From IMG/VR virus record IMGVR_UViG_3300037264_009905, positions 1 to 28,919 of that record: a stretch of 28,919 bases of DNA; one strand, given 5' to 3'. A model generated the notes under the pieces. That model was given only the letters and a program-made list of their open reading frames with translations, did not search any database and was not told the origin of the DNA. Position numbers and translations under genes: made by a program. Below are positions 1 to 5,856 of this stretch, piece by piece. The stretch's first letter is position 1. The number at the start of each line of letters is the position of its first letter. Source of the DNA: a virus.

Positions 1-72
1 CTACTGACAAAACCAAGGGATATGGCAAGGGCACAAGTGAAGCAAAATGGACACCCAAAAAAGCTTAAGTAA
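1..72 (+). pseudogene. C-terminal remnant of an unidentified, possibly transposase, gene
   Basis: An open frame enters from the left edge and stops with TAA at 70-72. The 23 residues are basic and end in a Lys/Pro-rich tail (...QNGHPKKLK), as some transposase C-termini do. It runs antisense to the nonsense tail of the truncated recombinase at 1-234. This suggests that another mobile element ends around position 75-105 and interrupted the recombinase. I do not recognise the family from so short a piece. A chance open frame is possible. Confidence 0.3.
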
Positions 73-234
73 GTGCCATTCTGGTCTGTCCCCTATTCTC
101 CTAAAATAAACCGCAGCCCGACGCACTCCGTGAGAATACAGCGCAATAGTTTTGGGCTGCATCCCGTGCAGCTTCAAGCAATTGAGCAGGCATTGATAAT
201 TGCGCGCAAAATGCGCTGGAAATTCTGATGTCAT
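1..234 (-). pseudogene. Truncated tyrosine recombinase (N-terminal SAM-like domain only)
   Basis: The first 45 or so residues (HFARNYQCLLNCLKLHGMQP... then KTIALYSHGVRRAAVYF) look like the N-terminal SAM-like DNA-binding domain of phage/XerC-type integrases, the type often found beside IS91-like elements. A real gene would run on for about 250 residues to a catalytic domain with the R-H-R-Y residues. Here similarity stops after about residue 47 (YFRRIGD), and a hydrophobic, unrelated tail follows to a TAG at 1-3. The break coincides with plus-strand sequence that looks like the end of another element. The start is ATG at 234, just left of the IS605-type left end. It is almost certainly inactive and is not the integrase of the neighbouring phage. 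Confidence 0.6.
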
Positions 235-239
235 TAAAG

Positions 240-287
240 TTCATCCTCATGTAAAGTATAAAAAATCCCTTTCGGGTTGAGGATGAA
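240..287. repeat. Left-end hairpin of the IS605-type element
   Basis: A perfect 10-bp inverted repeat, TTCATCCTCA (240-249) and TGAGGATGAA (278-287), encloses 28 nt. It lies immediately before the ATG at 290 and immediately after the start of the recombinase relic. Subterminal hairpins of this sort are what the Y1 transposase TnpA recognises in IS200/IS605 elements. Confidence 0.55.
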
Positions 288-289
288 TT

Positions 290-604
290 ATGTTATTGAA
301 TCGGGACTTGGGGGGCTATTTCTCCGCGATAGCGGCTCCGTTCAGCCATGTATCTGCCGAGAATCGCAAGACACAATCCAAATTTGAGTGCGTTGAATGC
401 GGGTATGCGGAGAATGCAGACCTCAATGCGGCCATCAATATTCTAAGGGCAGGACATGCCCGGCTCGCCTGCCAAGTGAACGGTGCTGTAATGCCGTCAG
501 CAACAGGAACTCACCGAAGCTATCTACCCCATTCCGGGGGGGAAGCGGTAGGAATCCCCTGCCTAAAGGCAGGGGAGGATGTCAACGCTGGTTACGTGGG
601 CTAA
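290..604 (+). pseudogene. tnpB: tnpB relic: C-terminal zinc ribbon and last RuvC motif only
   Basis: Residues 20-60 ([20 protein letters not shown], then [20 protein letters not shown]) are the classic end of TnpB, the RNA-guided nuclease of IS200/IS605 elements. They contain the second CxxC of the zinc ribbon (C34, C37) and the NAD motif whose Asp (D44) is the third RuvC catalytic residue. The first CxxC and about 300 upstream residues are absent. The start region (residues 1-19) is unrelated sequence, so an internal deletion joined the left end to the last part of the gene. After residue 60 the frame runs through the element's right end. It cannot be an active nuclease. The right-end RNA scaffold region (omegaRNA in intact elements) is still present downstream. 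Confidence 0.75.
556..575 (+). repeat. Right-end hairpin of the IS605-type element
   Basis: CCCCTGCC and GGCAGGGG form an 8-bp perfect stem around a TAAA loop. It is followed by AGGATGTCAA, typical of the right end of tnpB-bearing elements and of the 3' end of the omegaRNA scaffold. The stem also carries the G-rich stretch just upstream of the ATG at 579. Confidence 0.6.
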
Positions 605-917
605 ATCGGTAAAGAGCCGGGATGGCAACAAATGCGCGAAGTGCTTCGGAACCGAAAAGATACATGCACATCACACTCGCCCAGTTGCGAGAGGCGGGAA
701 AAATACTCTTGAGAATGGAGTCACGCTTTGTCGTAAATGCCACACGGCAGAGCATAGCCTAGAGTTTAGAGGTGCTGAGCAAGAGCGTATTGCGGTCGGG
801 TTGAAGCTCCCCCGCTGGCTGGTGGAGTGGATGCGCGAACAGCCAGAGAGCCAAGCTGTGCTAATCGAGGAAGCCCTTAAACGGCGGCACAAACTAAAAC
901 CGCCCGAAGGGGCATAA
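579..917 (+). CDS. HNH nuclease-like protein with ribbon-helix-helix-like tail
   Basis: This 112-aa protein has two parts. Residues 14-59 form an HNH (beta-beta-alpha-metal) module: CxxC at 19/22, the H29-x-H31-H32 cluster, an ARGG turn, N46, a second CxxC at 51/54, then H55 and H59. Residues 70-106 (IAVGLKLPRWLVEWM then REQPESQAVLIEEALKRRH) resemble a MetJ/Arc-type ribbon-helix-helix unit, with one amphipathic strand and two helices, which would give dimerisation or DNA contact. The likely role is a small DNA endonuclease, such as a phage moron or homing-type enzyme. The ATG at 579 lies inside the right end of the IS605-type relic, directly abutting a GGAGG. The original start may therefore have been replaced by the insertion, and the HNH similarity begins only near residue 7. 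It is followed 105 bp later by the Tad2-like gene on the same strand. Confidence 0.7.
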   Translation: MSTLVTWAKSVKSRDGNKCAKCFGTEKIHAHHTRPVARGGKNTLENGVTLCRKCHTAEHSLEFRGAEQERIAVGLKLPRWLVEWMREQPESQAVLIEEALKRRHKLKPPEGA

Positions 918-1022
918 CGCATGAATTCAGGGGTGACCGGCAGCTTTATCGCCGGGCGTCCCTTGCAATGACGGGTTAGCCGTGCGCCCGATGAATGCAC
1001 GGCAACAGCGGAAGGAAAAAAC

Positions 1023-1259
1023 ATGGACTTCGGCGCAGCACTACAAGAACTGAAACGCGGAAACAAGGTGGCCCGTAGCGGCTGGAACGGAAAAGGTTTG
1101 TGGGTCGAACTGCAAACACCTGACGAGCACAGCAAGATGACGCTGCCTTACCTGTACCTCAACTATCCGACCGACGCACAGAACACGCCGGGAGCGAGGG
1201 TGCCGTGGCTGGCCTCGCAGACCGACATTCTGGCCGAGGACTGGAGCATCGCAGCCTGA
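1023..1259 (+). CDS. tad2: DUF2829 / Tad2-like protein (Thoeris anti-defence family)
   Basis: The 78-aa product has the hallmarks of DUF2829: an N-terminal helix MDFGAALQELKRGNKVARSG leading into WNGKG, a middle segment with YLYLNYP, and the C-terminal signature VPWLASQTDILAEDWSI. Phage Tad2 proteins of this family bind and sequester the cyclic ADP-ribose-type signal made by the ThsB TIR protein, which stops activation of the Thoeris effector. The length is close to the 75-95 aa usual for the family. A strong ribosome-binding site, GGAAGGAAAA, sits 3 nt before the ATG. The gene points towards the lysis end of the phage late operon and follows the HNH gene, a typical moron position. The family call is from pattern recognition. 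The anti-Thoeris role is inferred from the family, since DUF2829 is broad and not every member has been tested. Confidence 0.75.
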   Translation: MDFGAALQELKRGNKVARSGWNGKGLWVELQTPDEHSKMTLPYLYLNYPTDAQNTPGARVPWLASQTDILAEDWSIAA

Positions 1260-1268
1260 TGAATAGGT

Positions 1269-1296
1269 GCCGTCATCGGTGCAGACTGGTGACGGC
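1269..1296. terminator. Hairpin between convergent genes, possible bidirectional terminator
   Basis: GCCGTCA (1269-1275) and TGACGGC (1290-1296) form a perfect 7-bp stem. It lies in the 55-bp gap between the convergent ends of the Tad2-like gene (stop 1259) and the holin gene (stop 1315). The position suits a two-way terminator. No clear U-tract follows on either strand, so a Rho-independent mechanism is doubtful. Confidence 0.35.
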
Positions 1297-1314
1297 TAAC
1301 AGGTATTAGACCGA

Positions 1315-1830
1315 CTATTTTATCCGTGCCAGCGCATCAACGCTCTTGCCGATCTGGCGCAGTCCAGCGTATGTCCACGGCAATGCCAGCAACAGTAACA
1401 ATATTTCCACGCTCGGGGTATTGTTTATGAATACATAAACAAGCGCGGCGAGCAGGCTGATCCACGACTGCGCGGGGCGCGTGCGTCGAACGAACGGATC
1501 GTCAACGTTGTCACCACTGCGTACCGTCTCCTGAGTCTGCCTGTGTTCCTCCTGAGCGTCACGCAGGCGCACTTCTTCAATTGATCTGATATGCTCCCTG
1601 ATTGATGCCTCCTCCTGAACTGCCAGCTCTCGCAGACGTAGCGTAGTGGCAGGGTCAGACTGAAGCTTTGCCAGCGCCTGCGCAGGGTCATTTGTCCCCG
1701 TTGCGGAACTGACCAGTGCAACTCCAGCGGCTACAGCGCCAGGAACGTTGCCGGTAAGCAGACTGCCGACAAGTGCCGCACCGGAGCCTGCATTATTTTT
1801 CAGCCAACCACCGACATCGCTCCAGCTCAT
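1315..1830 (-). CDS. Holin of the 3TM family
   Basis: The protein is 171 aa from the ATG at 1830, which is preceded by AAGGGGAGG at good spacing. An in-frame start at 1905 is less likely because it has no such site. An N-terminal hydrophobic segment (AALVGSLLTGNVPGAVAAG, about residues 18-40) is followed by a charged, probably helical middle part (REHIRSIEEVRLRDAQEEHR). A C-terminal hydrophobic pair follows (SWISLLAALVYVFINN, then VEILLLLLALPWTYAGL). This matches the holin_3TM family found beside M15 endolysins in tailed phages and gene transfer agents. It would form inner-membrane lesions that release the endolysin. It is the last minus-strand gene of the lysis region. Confidence 0.7.
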   Translation of the reverse strand: MSWSDVGGWLKNNAGSGAALVGSLLTGNVPGAVAAGVALVSSATGTNDPAQALAKLQSDPATTLRLRELAVQEEASIREHIRSIEEVRLRDAQEEHRQTQETVRSGDNVDDPFVRRTRPAQSWISLLAALVYVFINNTPSVEILLLLLALPWTYAGLRQIGKSVDALARIK

Positions 1831-1841
1831 ACATCCTCCCC

Positions 1842-1916
1842 TTATATGTGCGACATTATCCACATCACTAAAATGCTGGACATCACGGTGAAATATATGA
1901 ACCAAAATGCCATCAT
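1842..1916 (-). CDS. Tiny hydrophobic peptide, 24 aa
   Basis: A short frame starts at ATG-ATG (1916/1913) and ends with TAA at 1844-1842. It encodes an almost wholly hydrophobic peptide (MMAFWFIYFTVMSSILVMWI...), enough for one membrane segment. It starts 8 nt after the stop of the 39-aa gene and ends 11 nt before the holin start, so it fills the gap between them exactly. The ribosome-binding site is weak (AGG). It may be a small lysis-accessory or coupling peptide, or a chance frame. Confidence 0.35.
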   Translation of the reverse strand: MMAFWFIYFTVMSSILVMWIMSHI

Positions 1917-1924
1917 GGACCTAT

Positions 1925-2044
1925 TCATTGGATGTGTACCATATGGTTGAAAAACAGGCGGGATGCTCCAGCAATGGCAAACAACAATCCGAACACCCAC
2001 CAGTATTCAGCCATGAAAATAGTCAGTTTAAACAATGTGTTCAT
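1925..2044 (-). CDS. Small single-span membrane protein, 39 aa
   Basis: The ATG at 2044 has GGAG seven bases upstream and begins MNTLFKLTIFMAEYWWVFGL, continuing LFAIAGASRLFF. There is one clear membrane segment with a short polar C-terminus. An upstream in-frame ATG at 2056 lacks a ribosome-binding site. The gene lies between a hypothetical gene and the holin, so a lysis-related role (antiholin-like or accessory) is possible, but no family is recognisable. Its leader is one of two exact copies of a 25-bp sequence, the other being at 27820-27844. Confidence 0.5.
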   Translation of the reverse strand: MNTLFKLTIFMAEYWWVFGLLFAIAGASRLFFNHMVHIQ

Positions 2045-2046
2045 GC

Positions 2047-2071
2047 TTTTCTCCATCGCGTCAGTAAGTTA
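2047..2071 (-). repeat. 25-bp exact repeat, copy 1 (leader of the 39-aa gene)
   Basis: This 25-bp sequence (minus strand begins TAACTTACTGACGCGATGGA) is identical to 27820-27844. It contains the stop codon (TAA) of the upstream gene and the GGAG ribosome-binding site of the 39-aa gene. The second copy likewise carries the ribosome-binding site of a small frame starting ATGAAC. The two copies lie 25.8 kb apart in the same orientation. Confidence 0.8.
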
Positions 2072-2290
2072 TAAAATTAAATCTTCGAGGGATTGGCCTA
2101 CATTCCAAGCAGAGCAGCGATAGGCATCATCACTAAGGATTTCTGTATTCTCGCCATCTGACACATGCAAATGTTCATCATGGATTCCACGCAGGTCGCT
2201 GCGTGGTGAACAGCCAAACCCAATATGCACACCATATTTTGTCATAAGCGCTGCAAGCTCTATTTTGAAACATAGTATATTATTGCTCAT
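2069..2290 (-). CDS. Hypothetical protein in lysis region, 73 aa
   Basis: The start is taken as the ATG at 2290, whose ATGA overlaps the stop of the M15 peptidase gene (2289-2287) with AGGTGA upstream. A longer start at 2323 would overlap that gene by 37 nt. The protein (MSNNILCFKIELAALMTKYG..., with an acidic C-terminal half) is soluble, has no membrane segment and has a conserved-looking core (IGFGCSPRSDLRGIHDEHLH). I do not recognise the family. Translational coupling places it in the lysis cassette. Confidence 0.6.
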   Translation of the reverse strand: MSNNILCFKIELAALMTKYGVHIGFGCSPRSDLRGIHDEHLHVSDGENTEILSDDAYRCSAWNVGQSLEDLIL

Positions 2291-2763
2291 GATTTTTTCA
2301 CCTGTTCTGGTAATGGTTGGCAAAGTGGCTTTGCTGTTGATGGTATAAAAACACGCCTACCGGAGCATGGAGGATCAAGCTGGAAGTGACACCAGTTCGG
2401 AGTCCATTGTGGGTCCTCCATCCACAACCCAACACGCTCAAGCACATCAAGATTCCGTAGACACCAGCGCGCAAGATCACGATTGACTGTATCGAATACA
2501 TCCACGGCGCGTCCCATAATGTGATTGCTTTTTAATGCAGCACCAGGCGTAACCCTGTTTAGTGACGCAGGACGCCAGCCGCTGGACAGCACATTTCCGC
2601 CAATTCCTGACACACCCGGAACGACCCCATCCTGTGCAGCATATCGAAGCAATTCGTTAATTCGATTGACTGTAGTTTCTGCGTTGCGTCGAATCTCGTC
2701 AGTCAGTTCATTGAAGTGACTGATATCACGATTCATAAAATACTGCTCGACTGTAATCATCAT
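2287..2763 (-). CDS. Endolysin, peptidase M15 (D-Ala-D-Ala carboxypeptidase-like)
   Basis: This 158-aa single-domain protein has the zinc ligands of the M15A family (PF08291): H81 and D88 in SNHIMGRAVDVF, and H126 in NWCHFQ. The upstream motif SSGWRPASLN is also characteristic. The enzyme would cut peptide cross-links in peptidoglycan after the holin gives it access. It has no signal peptide, consistent with a holin-dependent endolysin. Its ATG overlaps the stop of the small membrane gene upstream (ATGA, 2760-2763), and its stop overlaps the next gene. Confidence 0.85.
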   Translation of the reverse strand: MMITVEQYFMNRDISHFNELTDEIRRNAETTVNRINELLRYAAQDGVVPGVSGIGGNVLSSGWRPASLNRVTPGAALKSNHIMGRAVDVFDTVNRDLARWCLRNLDVLERVGLWMEDPQWTPNWCHFQLDPPCSGRRVFIPSTAKPLCQPLPEQVKKS

Positions 2764-2987
2764 TTGATTGCCCCTTTAATGTACTGCCACAATGCTGTAC
2801 CGGTGACGACAAGAGCGGCCCATATCAAACCAGTAAGAGTTTTTTCTATAACCGCCCGTCGCAATGCCTCCCGACGCTCTTCGCGTCTCGCTTCGCGTGC
2901 TATAACCACACCGATGTATTCATGGTGCCGAGTGTGTTCATCGCGATCTGACTCCCTGCGTTTCTGACCCAGACATTTTTCAATCAT
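2760..2987 (-). CDS. Small membrane protein of the lysis cassette, 75 aa
   Basis: The N-terminal 47 residues are highly charged and probably helical (REARREERREALRRAVIEK). They are followed by one membrane segment, TLTGLIWAALVVTGTALWQY, and a short basic end. Similar small proteins occur beside endolysins in many phages of Gram-negative hosts and are sometimes called putative holin or antiholin. It overlaps the gene upstream by 8 nt and the endolysin by 4 nt, so it is translationally coupled with both. A holin-regulating or spanin-like role is inference only. Confidence 0.6.
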   Translation of the reverse strand: MIEKCLGQKRRESDRDEHTRHHEYIGVVIAREARREERREALRRAVIEKTLTGLIWAALVVTGTALWQYIKGAIK

Positions 2988-3324
2988 TTGGGTTTGATCC
3001 TACCCATCTCTGTGCGCTCTCGTTCCAGAACACGTCTCCGTTATCTGGCATGAGTCTCGGAGGCATCCATCTGCATGAATTTTCATCCAGAATCCACGAC
3101 GGGAACGGCCTCTGAGCAATAAATGCATCTCTCGCTGCATCATAACTGCACCCTACACTGGCATAATTTTTTCTGATATTTCCACCCGGTGACGTCTGAA
3201 CCCATCGGCCCCCTAATTTCAGATCATAGGCCAGATACACCTCACCTCTAAATTCATGTTCATCATCCACATGAACTACTCTATGGACAACATTGTTTGT
3301 GCCTAGCTCCGCGAAATATACCAT
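2980..3324 (-). CDS. Tail-fibre-associated hypothetical protein
   Basis: The 114-aa soluble protein has the conserved core NIRKNYASVGCSYDAARDAF, then FPSWILDENSCRWMPPRLMP. That pattern recurs in phage and especially cyanophage proteins encoded next to tail fibres. The C-terminus repeats the aromatic style (FWNESAQRWVG). The exact role is unknown; a fibre tip, fibre assembly or virion-associated role is suggested only by position right after the glycine-rich fibre. The start ATG at 3324 lies 13 bp after that gene's stop. Confidence 0.6.
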   Translation of the reverse strand: MVYFAELGTNNVVHRVVHVDDEHEFRGEVYLAYDLKLGGRWVQTSPGGNIRKNYASVGCSYDAARDAFIAQRPFPSWILDENSCRWMPPRLMPDNGDVFWNESAQRWVGSNPND

Positions 3325-3337
3325 CCGTTTCTCCCCT

Positions 3338-4654
3338 TTACGCAGTCAGGTATCGTAACGCTACCTGACCAGACCCCCCGTTCCCACCGGATCCCCCATT
3401 GTGCGACCCTCCACCACCGCCGCCGCCTCGGTTTGCTGTACCGGTACCCCCGCTACCGCCTGATAATATAGAACCTGCCCCGCCACCATGTGAAGCTGTT
3501 CCGCCTGTGTAAGTGGCGTTACCGCCTCCGCCGCCTCCGCCGCCGCAATAATTTATAGATGCGCCAGATATGGAGCTACTGCTACCAGCTCCGCCGTTGC
3601 CACAAACGGTGGATGCTGCATTAGTACCTACAGAACTGGAACCACCCCCTCCGCCACCTGCCGCCACCGATACCGTACCGGCTACGCTGTTGCCGCCGTT
3701 AAACCCGGTGCTACCGACTCCGCCAGCACTTGCTCCACCTCCACCGGCTCCGCCACCAGAAGCCCCAGCACCTCCGCCTCCGCTACCAGACCCGCCTCCG
3801 CTACCACCTCCTGCGGCTACAATGGCGCTGAATGAGGTTGCAGTACCGGTTCCACCAGGTGCAGCAATGCTACCTCCGCCGCCTGCACCAATTGTTGCAG
3901 TCAGCGTGCCTGTGAGTGTAGGGAATGAGCCAACTCTAAACTCTCCTGCACCGCCACCACCACCCCACGCTCCACCTCCACCGCCGCCGCCACCTATCAT
4001 CAGATACTCAACATCTGAGAGCGTCCCTGTTATTACGAGATTTGCAGTAGAGTTGAACGTGTGAACGGTATACAACCCGTCTGTTGTCATAGTCCCACCT
4101 GTGGCACTGCCCTGTGGTATGACTAGCTCTGCGGCAAATGCAGGATTACCCAGCACCCATTTATCCAGCACTGAATCGAATTGCAACATTATCCAATGTC
4201 CAGCACCTGCGATATCGCCTGCAACTAACGGGTCATTTGAAAATTTGACGATTGTTTTGGCAGTTAGTCCGTCCGGGGAAAATGTGGGCGTTGTTATTGT
4301 ATTCGCTGCGCCAGCTCGTACCCATACAATCTGGCCGTTTGTTAATGTCACGTCGGGCGTAAAATCTGCGGTGATAGCATCGGACGTACCCGCTGCAACG
4401 GCGACAGCCAAGTCTCCCCCGCCCATAAACGATTTCAGTAACTGTGCGGTAATGCTTTTGTCAGTTGTGCCTTGACGTATCAACATCAGATCAGCGCTTG
4501 CAGCGCCGCTTGAGGCGACCAGATCAGACAGAGTGACTTTCGTCGCCCCTAGCTTTGATATGATCGTTGCTTCCTGTGTTGCGAGCGATAATATTGCAGC
4601 CTGCTCAGCGAGCAAATCTCTAACAAGTGCTTCTTCCGTGGGGGTCAGTGCCAT
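3338..4654 (-). CDS. Tail fibre with C-terminal glycine-rich domain
   Basis: The protein is 438 aa from the ATG at 4654, which has GGAG ten bases upstream; an ATG at 4669 lies inside the previous gene. Residues 1-80 look helical (ALTPTEEALVRDLLAEQAAI...), residues 85-175 form a small beta domain, and residues 190-220 (YTVHTFNSTANLVITGTLSD) introduce the glycine-rich part. Residues 221-435 are dominated by GGGGG runs with interspersed Ser, Ala, Asn and Thr, like the Gly_rich_2 type domain. Poly-glycine sandwiches of this sort form receptor-binding tips in some phage adhesins. It is the probable host-recognition protein. The long low-complexity tract is a likely place for slippage and recombination. 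Confidence 0.75.
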   Translation of the reverse strand: MALTPTEEALVRDLLAEQAAILSLATQEATIISKLGATKVTLSDLVASSGAASADLMLIRQGTTDKSITAQLLKSFMGGGDLAVAVAAGTSDAITADFTPDVTLTNGQIVWVRAGAANTITTPTFSPDGLTAKTIVKFSNDPLVAGDIAGAGHWIMLQFDSVLDKWVLGNPAFAAELVIPQGSATGGTMTTDGLYTVHTFNSTANLVITGTLSDVEYLMIGGGGGGGGAWGGGGGAGEFRVGSFPTLTGTLTATIGAGGGGSIAAPGGTGTATSFSAIVAAGGGSGGGSGSGGGGAGASGGGAGGGGASAGGVGSTGFNGGNSVAGTVSVAAGGGGGGSSSVGTNAASTVCGNGGAGSSSSISGASINYCGGGGGGGGNATYTGGTASHGGGAGSILSGGSGGTGTANRGGGGGGGSHNGGSGGNGGSGQVALRYLTA

Positions 4655-4655
4655 T

Positions 4656-5102
4656 TTATATATCTCCAAATTGTCTTGATGATGCCCTGATTATCGTATT
4701 GGCTGATCCACCTAAAACGGGTTGGTCACCCCCCACGGTTCCAGTGCCGAGCGTCAGGGTAGCACTATTTACAATCGTCAATGTATGTAATACGCCAGTG
4801 TCCCCTTTGTAACCGATCGCCACAAGATATTTTGCAGGATCGTTTTTATCAAACGATTCTAGCCTGACAAAACTGTCCGGGATCGTAAATAACCCAACTC
4901 CTGCCGAATCTGTCACGCGGTCACGGTTGATTAACCTGAATATTTTCTGAAACAGCCAGTTTAGCCATTGCGCTGGAAGCGGTTGGCCACGCGCGCCAGC
5001 AGTTTCAGGAATAAATCCATTCATCATTACAGCATCAGGTAGCTGCCCAACATTTTGCTGACCGTCAGGGTATCCTACATACGTTTCCGCGAATTCAATC
5101 AT
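4656..5102 (-). CDS. Baseplate/fibre-attachment protein
   Basis: The 148-aa protein has an N-terminus (FAETYVGYPDGQQNVGQLPD...AVMMNGFIPET, then QPLPAQWLNWLFQKIFRLIN) typical of short proteins between the DUF2612/gpI-like baseplate protein and the tail fibre in contractile-tailed phages. The second half is beta-rich (LHTLTIVNSATLTLGTGTV). It overlaps the DUF2612 gene by 4 nt and ends 2 bp before the fibre start. The role is probably to link the fibre to the baseplate wedge; this is inferred from position. Confidence 0.6.
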   Translation of the reverse strand: MIEFAETYVGYPDGQQNVGQLPDAVMMNGFIPETAGARGQPLPAQWLNWLFQKIFRLINRDRVTDSAGVGLFTIPDSFVRLESFDKNDPAKYLVAIGYKGDTGVLHTLTIVNSATLTLGTGTVGGDQPVLGGSANTIIRASSRQFGDI

Positions 5103-5833
5103 TGAAAAACTCCGGTTAAATTATAATGTCCAAGCGTGGTCAGTGTATTCGGATTATATACCGCAAGCGTAGCCCCACCGATATCAAGATATACGCCACC
5201 AGCACCTACCTCAAGTTCAGCGGGAACAATGCCGCCTAATGTTGACGCGCCTGACGCCACAGCCCCCTGGCTAACCTGAATGTCACTATTGTTTGCAGTC
5301 AGATAACTGGCGCCGCCGTTTACAAACAATTCTCCTGGTGGAGGCTCTTTTGAAAATCTAAACGGCTTATCTGCAAATGAGACTGCAACAGGAACTGTAC
5401 TGATCCCTGCTGGTGACAAATCCTGCATAACCGACTGAATTTTGTAATCAACAAAATATCCGTTTGTAAACAGTAACGCGGTTGCAGGATACGATTCGAG
5501 ATATTGACAGTCAGTCGGGTTGGTTATGAATTTTAGCCCGTCAATCAGTGCAACTGGCGTGCCCTCGGACACATTGACGAATACCCTAAATTTTATCGCT
5601 ATGCGATATTCGTCATCATTGCGTCCAAGGCGCGGTTCACCGACAATTTCGCCGCATCCATCCAACTGTTTGCCGATTGAAGTATCAATCCATCTATTTT
5701 CAATCAGTGCATCTGCGTCTGTTTCCAGCACGGAAATAGGGGAGACAATTGCAGACATTAGAGCCGTCAGCTTCGTAGAATTTTGAAACTGGCTGGCTAG
5801 TCTGGCAATTGCAATTGTAGAATAATCGAGCAT
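5099..5833 (-). CDS. Baseplate wedge protein, DUF2612-like
   Basis: The 244-aa protein has an N-terminal region (ARLASQFQNSTKLTALMSAI, then a segment with WIDTSIGKQLDGCGEIVGEPR and RNDDEYRIAIKFRVFVN) that fits the DUF2612/gpI-like family following the J protein in myophages. The WxDTSxGxQLDxxGxxVGxxR pattern is the strongest marker. The protein would form part of the baseplate wedge and carry the fibres. The C-terminal 80 residues are beta-rich and may contact the fibre. Confidence 0.75.
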   Translation of the reverse strand: MLDYSTIAIARLASQFQNSTKLTALMSAIVSPISVLETDADALIENRWIDTSIGKQLDGCGEIVGEPRLGRNDDEYRIAIKFRVFVNVSEGTPVALIDGLKFITNPTDCQYLESYPATALLFTNGYFVDYKIQSVMQDLSPAGISTVPVAVSFADKPFRFSKEPPPGELFVNGGASYLTANNSDIQVSQGAVASGASTLGGIVPAELEVGAGGVYLDIGGATLAVYNPNTLTTLGHYNLTGVFQ

Positions 5834-5856
5834 TGTTATAGCCTCTTTTCATAACT

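Larger units (their letters stand above)
235..585 (+). mobile_element. Internally deleted IS200/IS605-type (tnpB-bearing) element
   Basis: A stretch of about 350 bp has a left-end hairpin (240-287), a fragment of the 3' part of tnpB (290-604), and a right-end hairpin (556-575) followed by the GGAGGATGTCAA-type terminus that many TnpB elements carry. Both ends seem preserved while tnpA and most of tnpB are gone, so it resembles a miniature non-autonomous derivative. IS200/IS605 elements make no target duplication and insert beside a short tetra- or pentanucleotide, so the exact borders are estimates from the hairpins. The right end supplies the ATG in front of the HNH gene at 579. Confidence 0.6.

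Noticed and set aside
671-1135. A 154-residue minus-strand frame
   Set aside because: It covers the HNH gene and the start of the Tad2-like gene on the opposite strand. Both of those have recognisable motifs, whereas this one has none.
3570-4064. A 164-residue proline-rich frame on the plus strand
   Set aside because: It is the exact antisense of the glycine-rich fibre; GGN codons read backwards give proline. There is no ribosome-binding site and no independent support.
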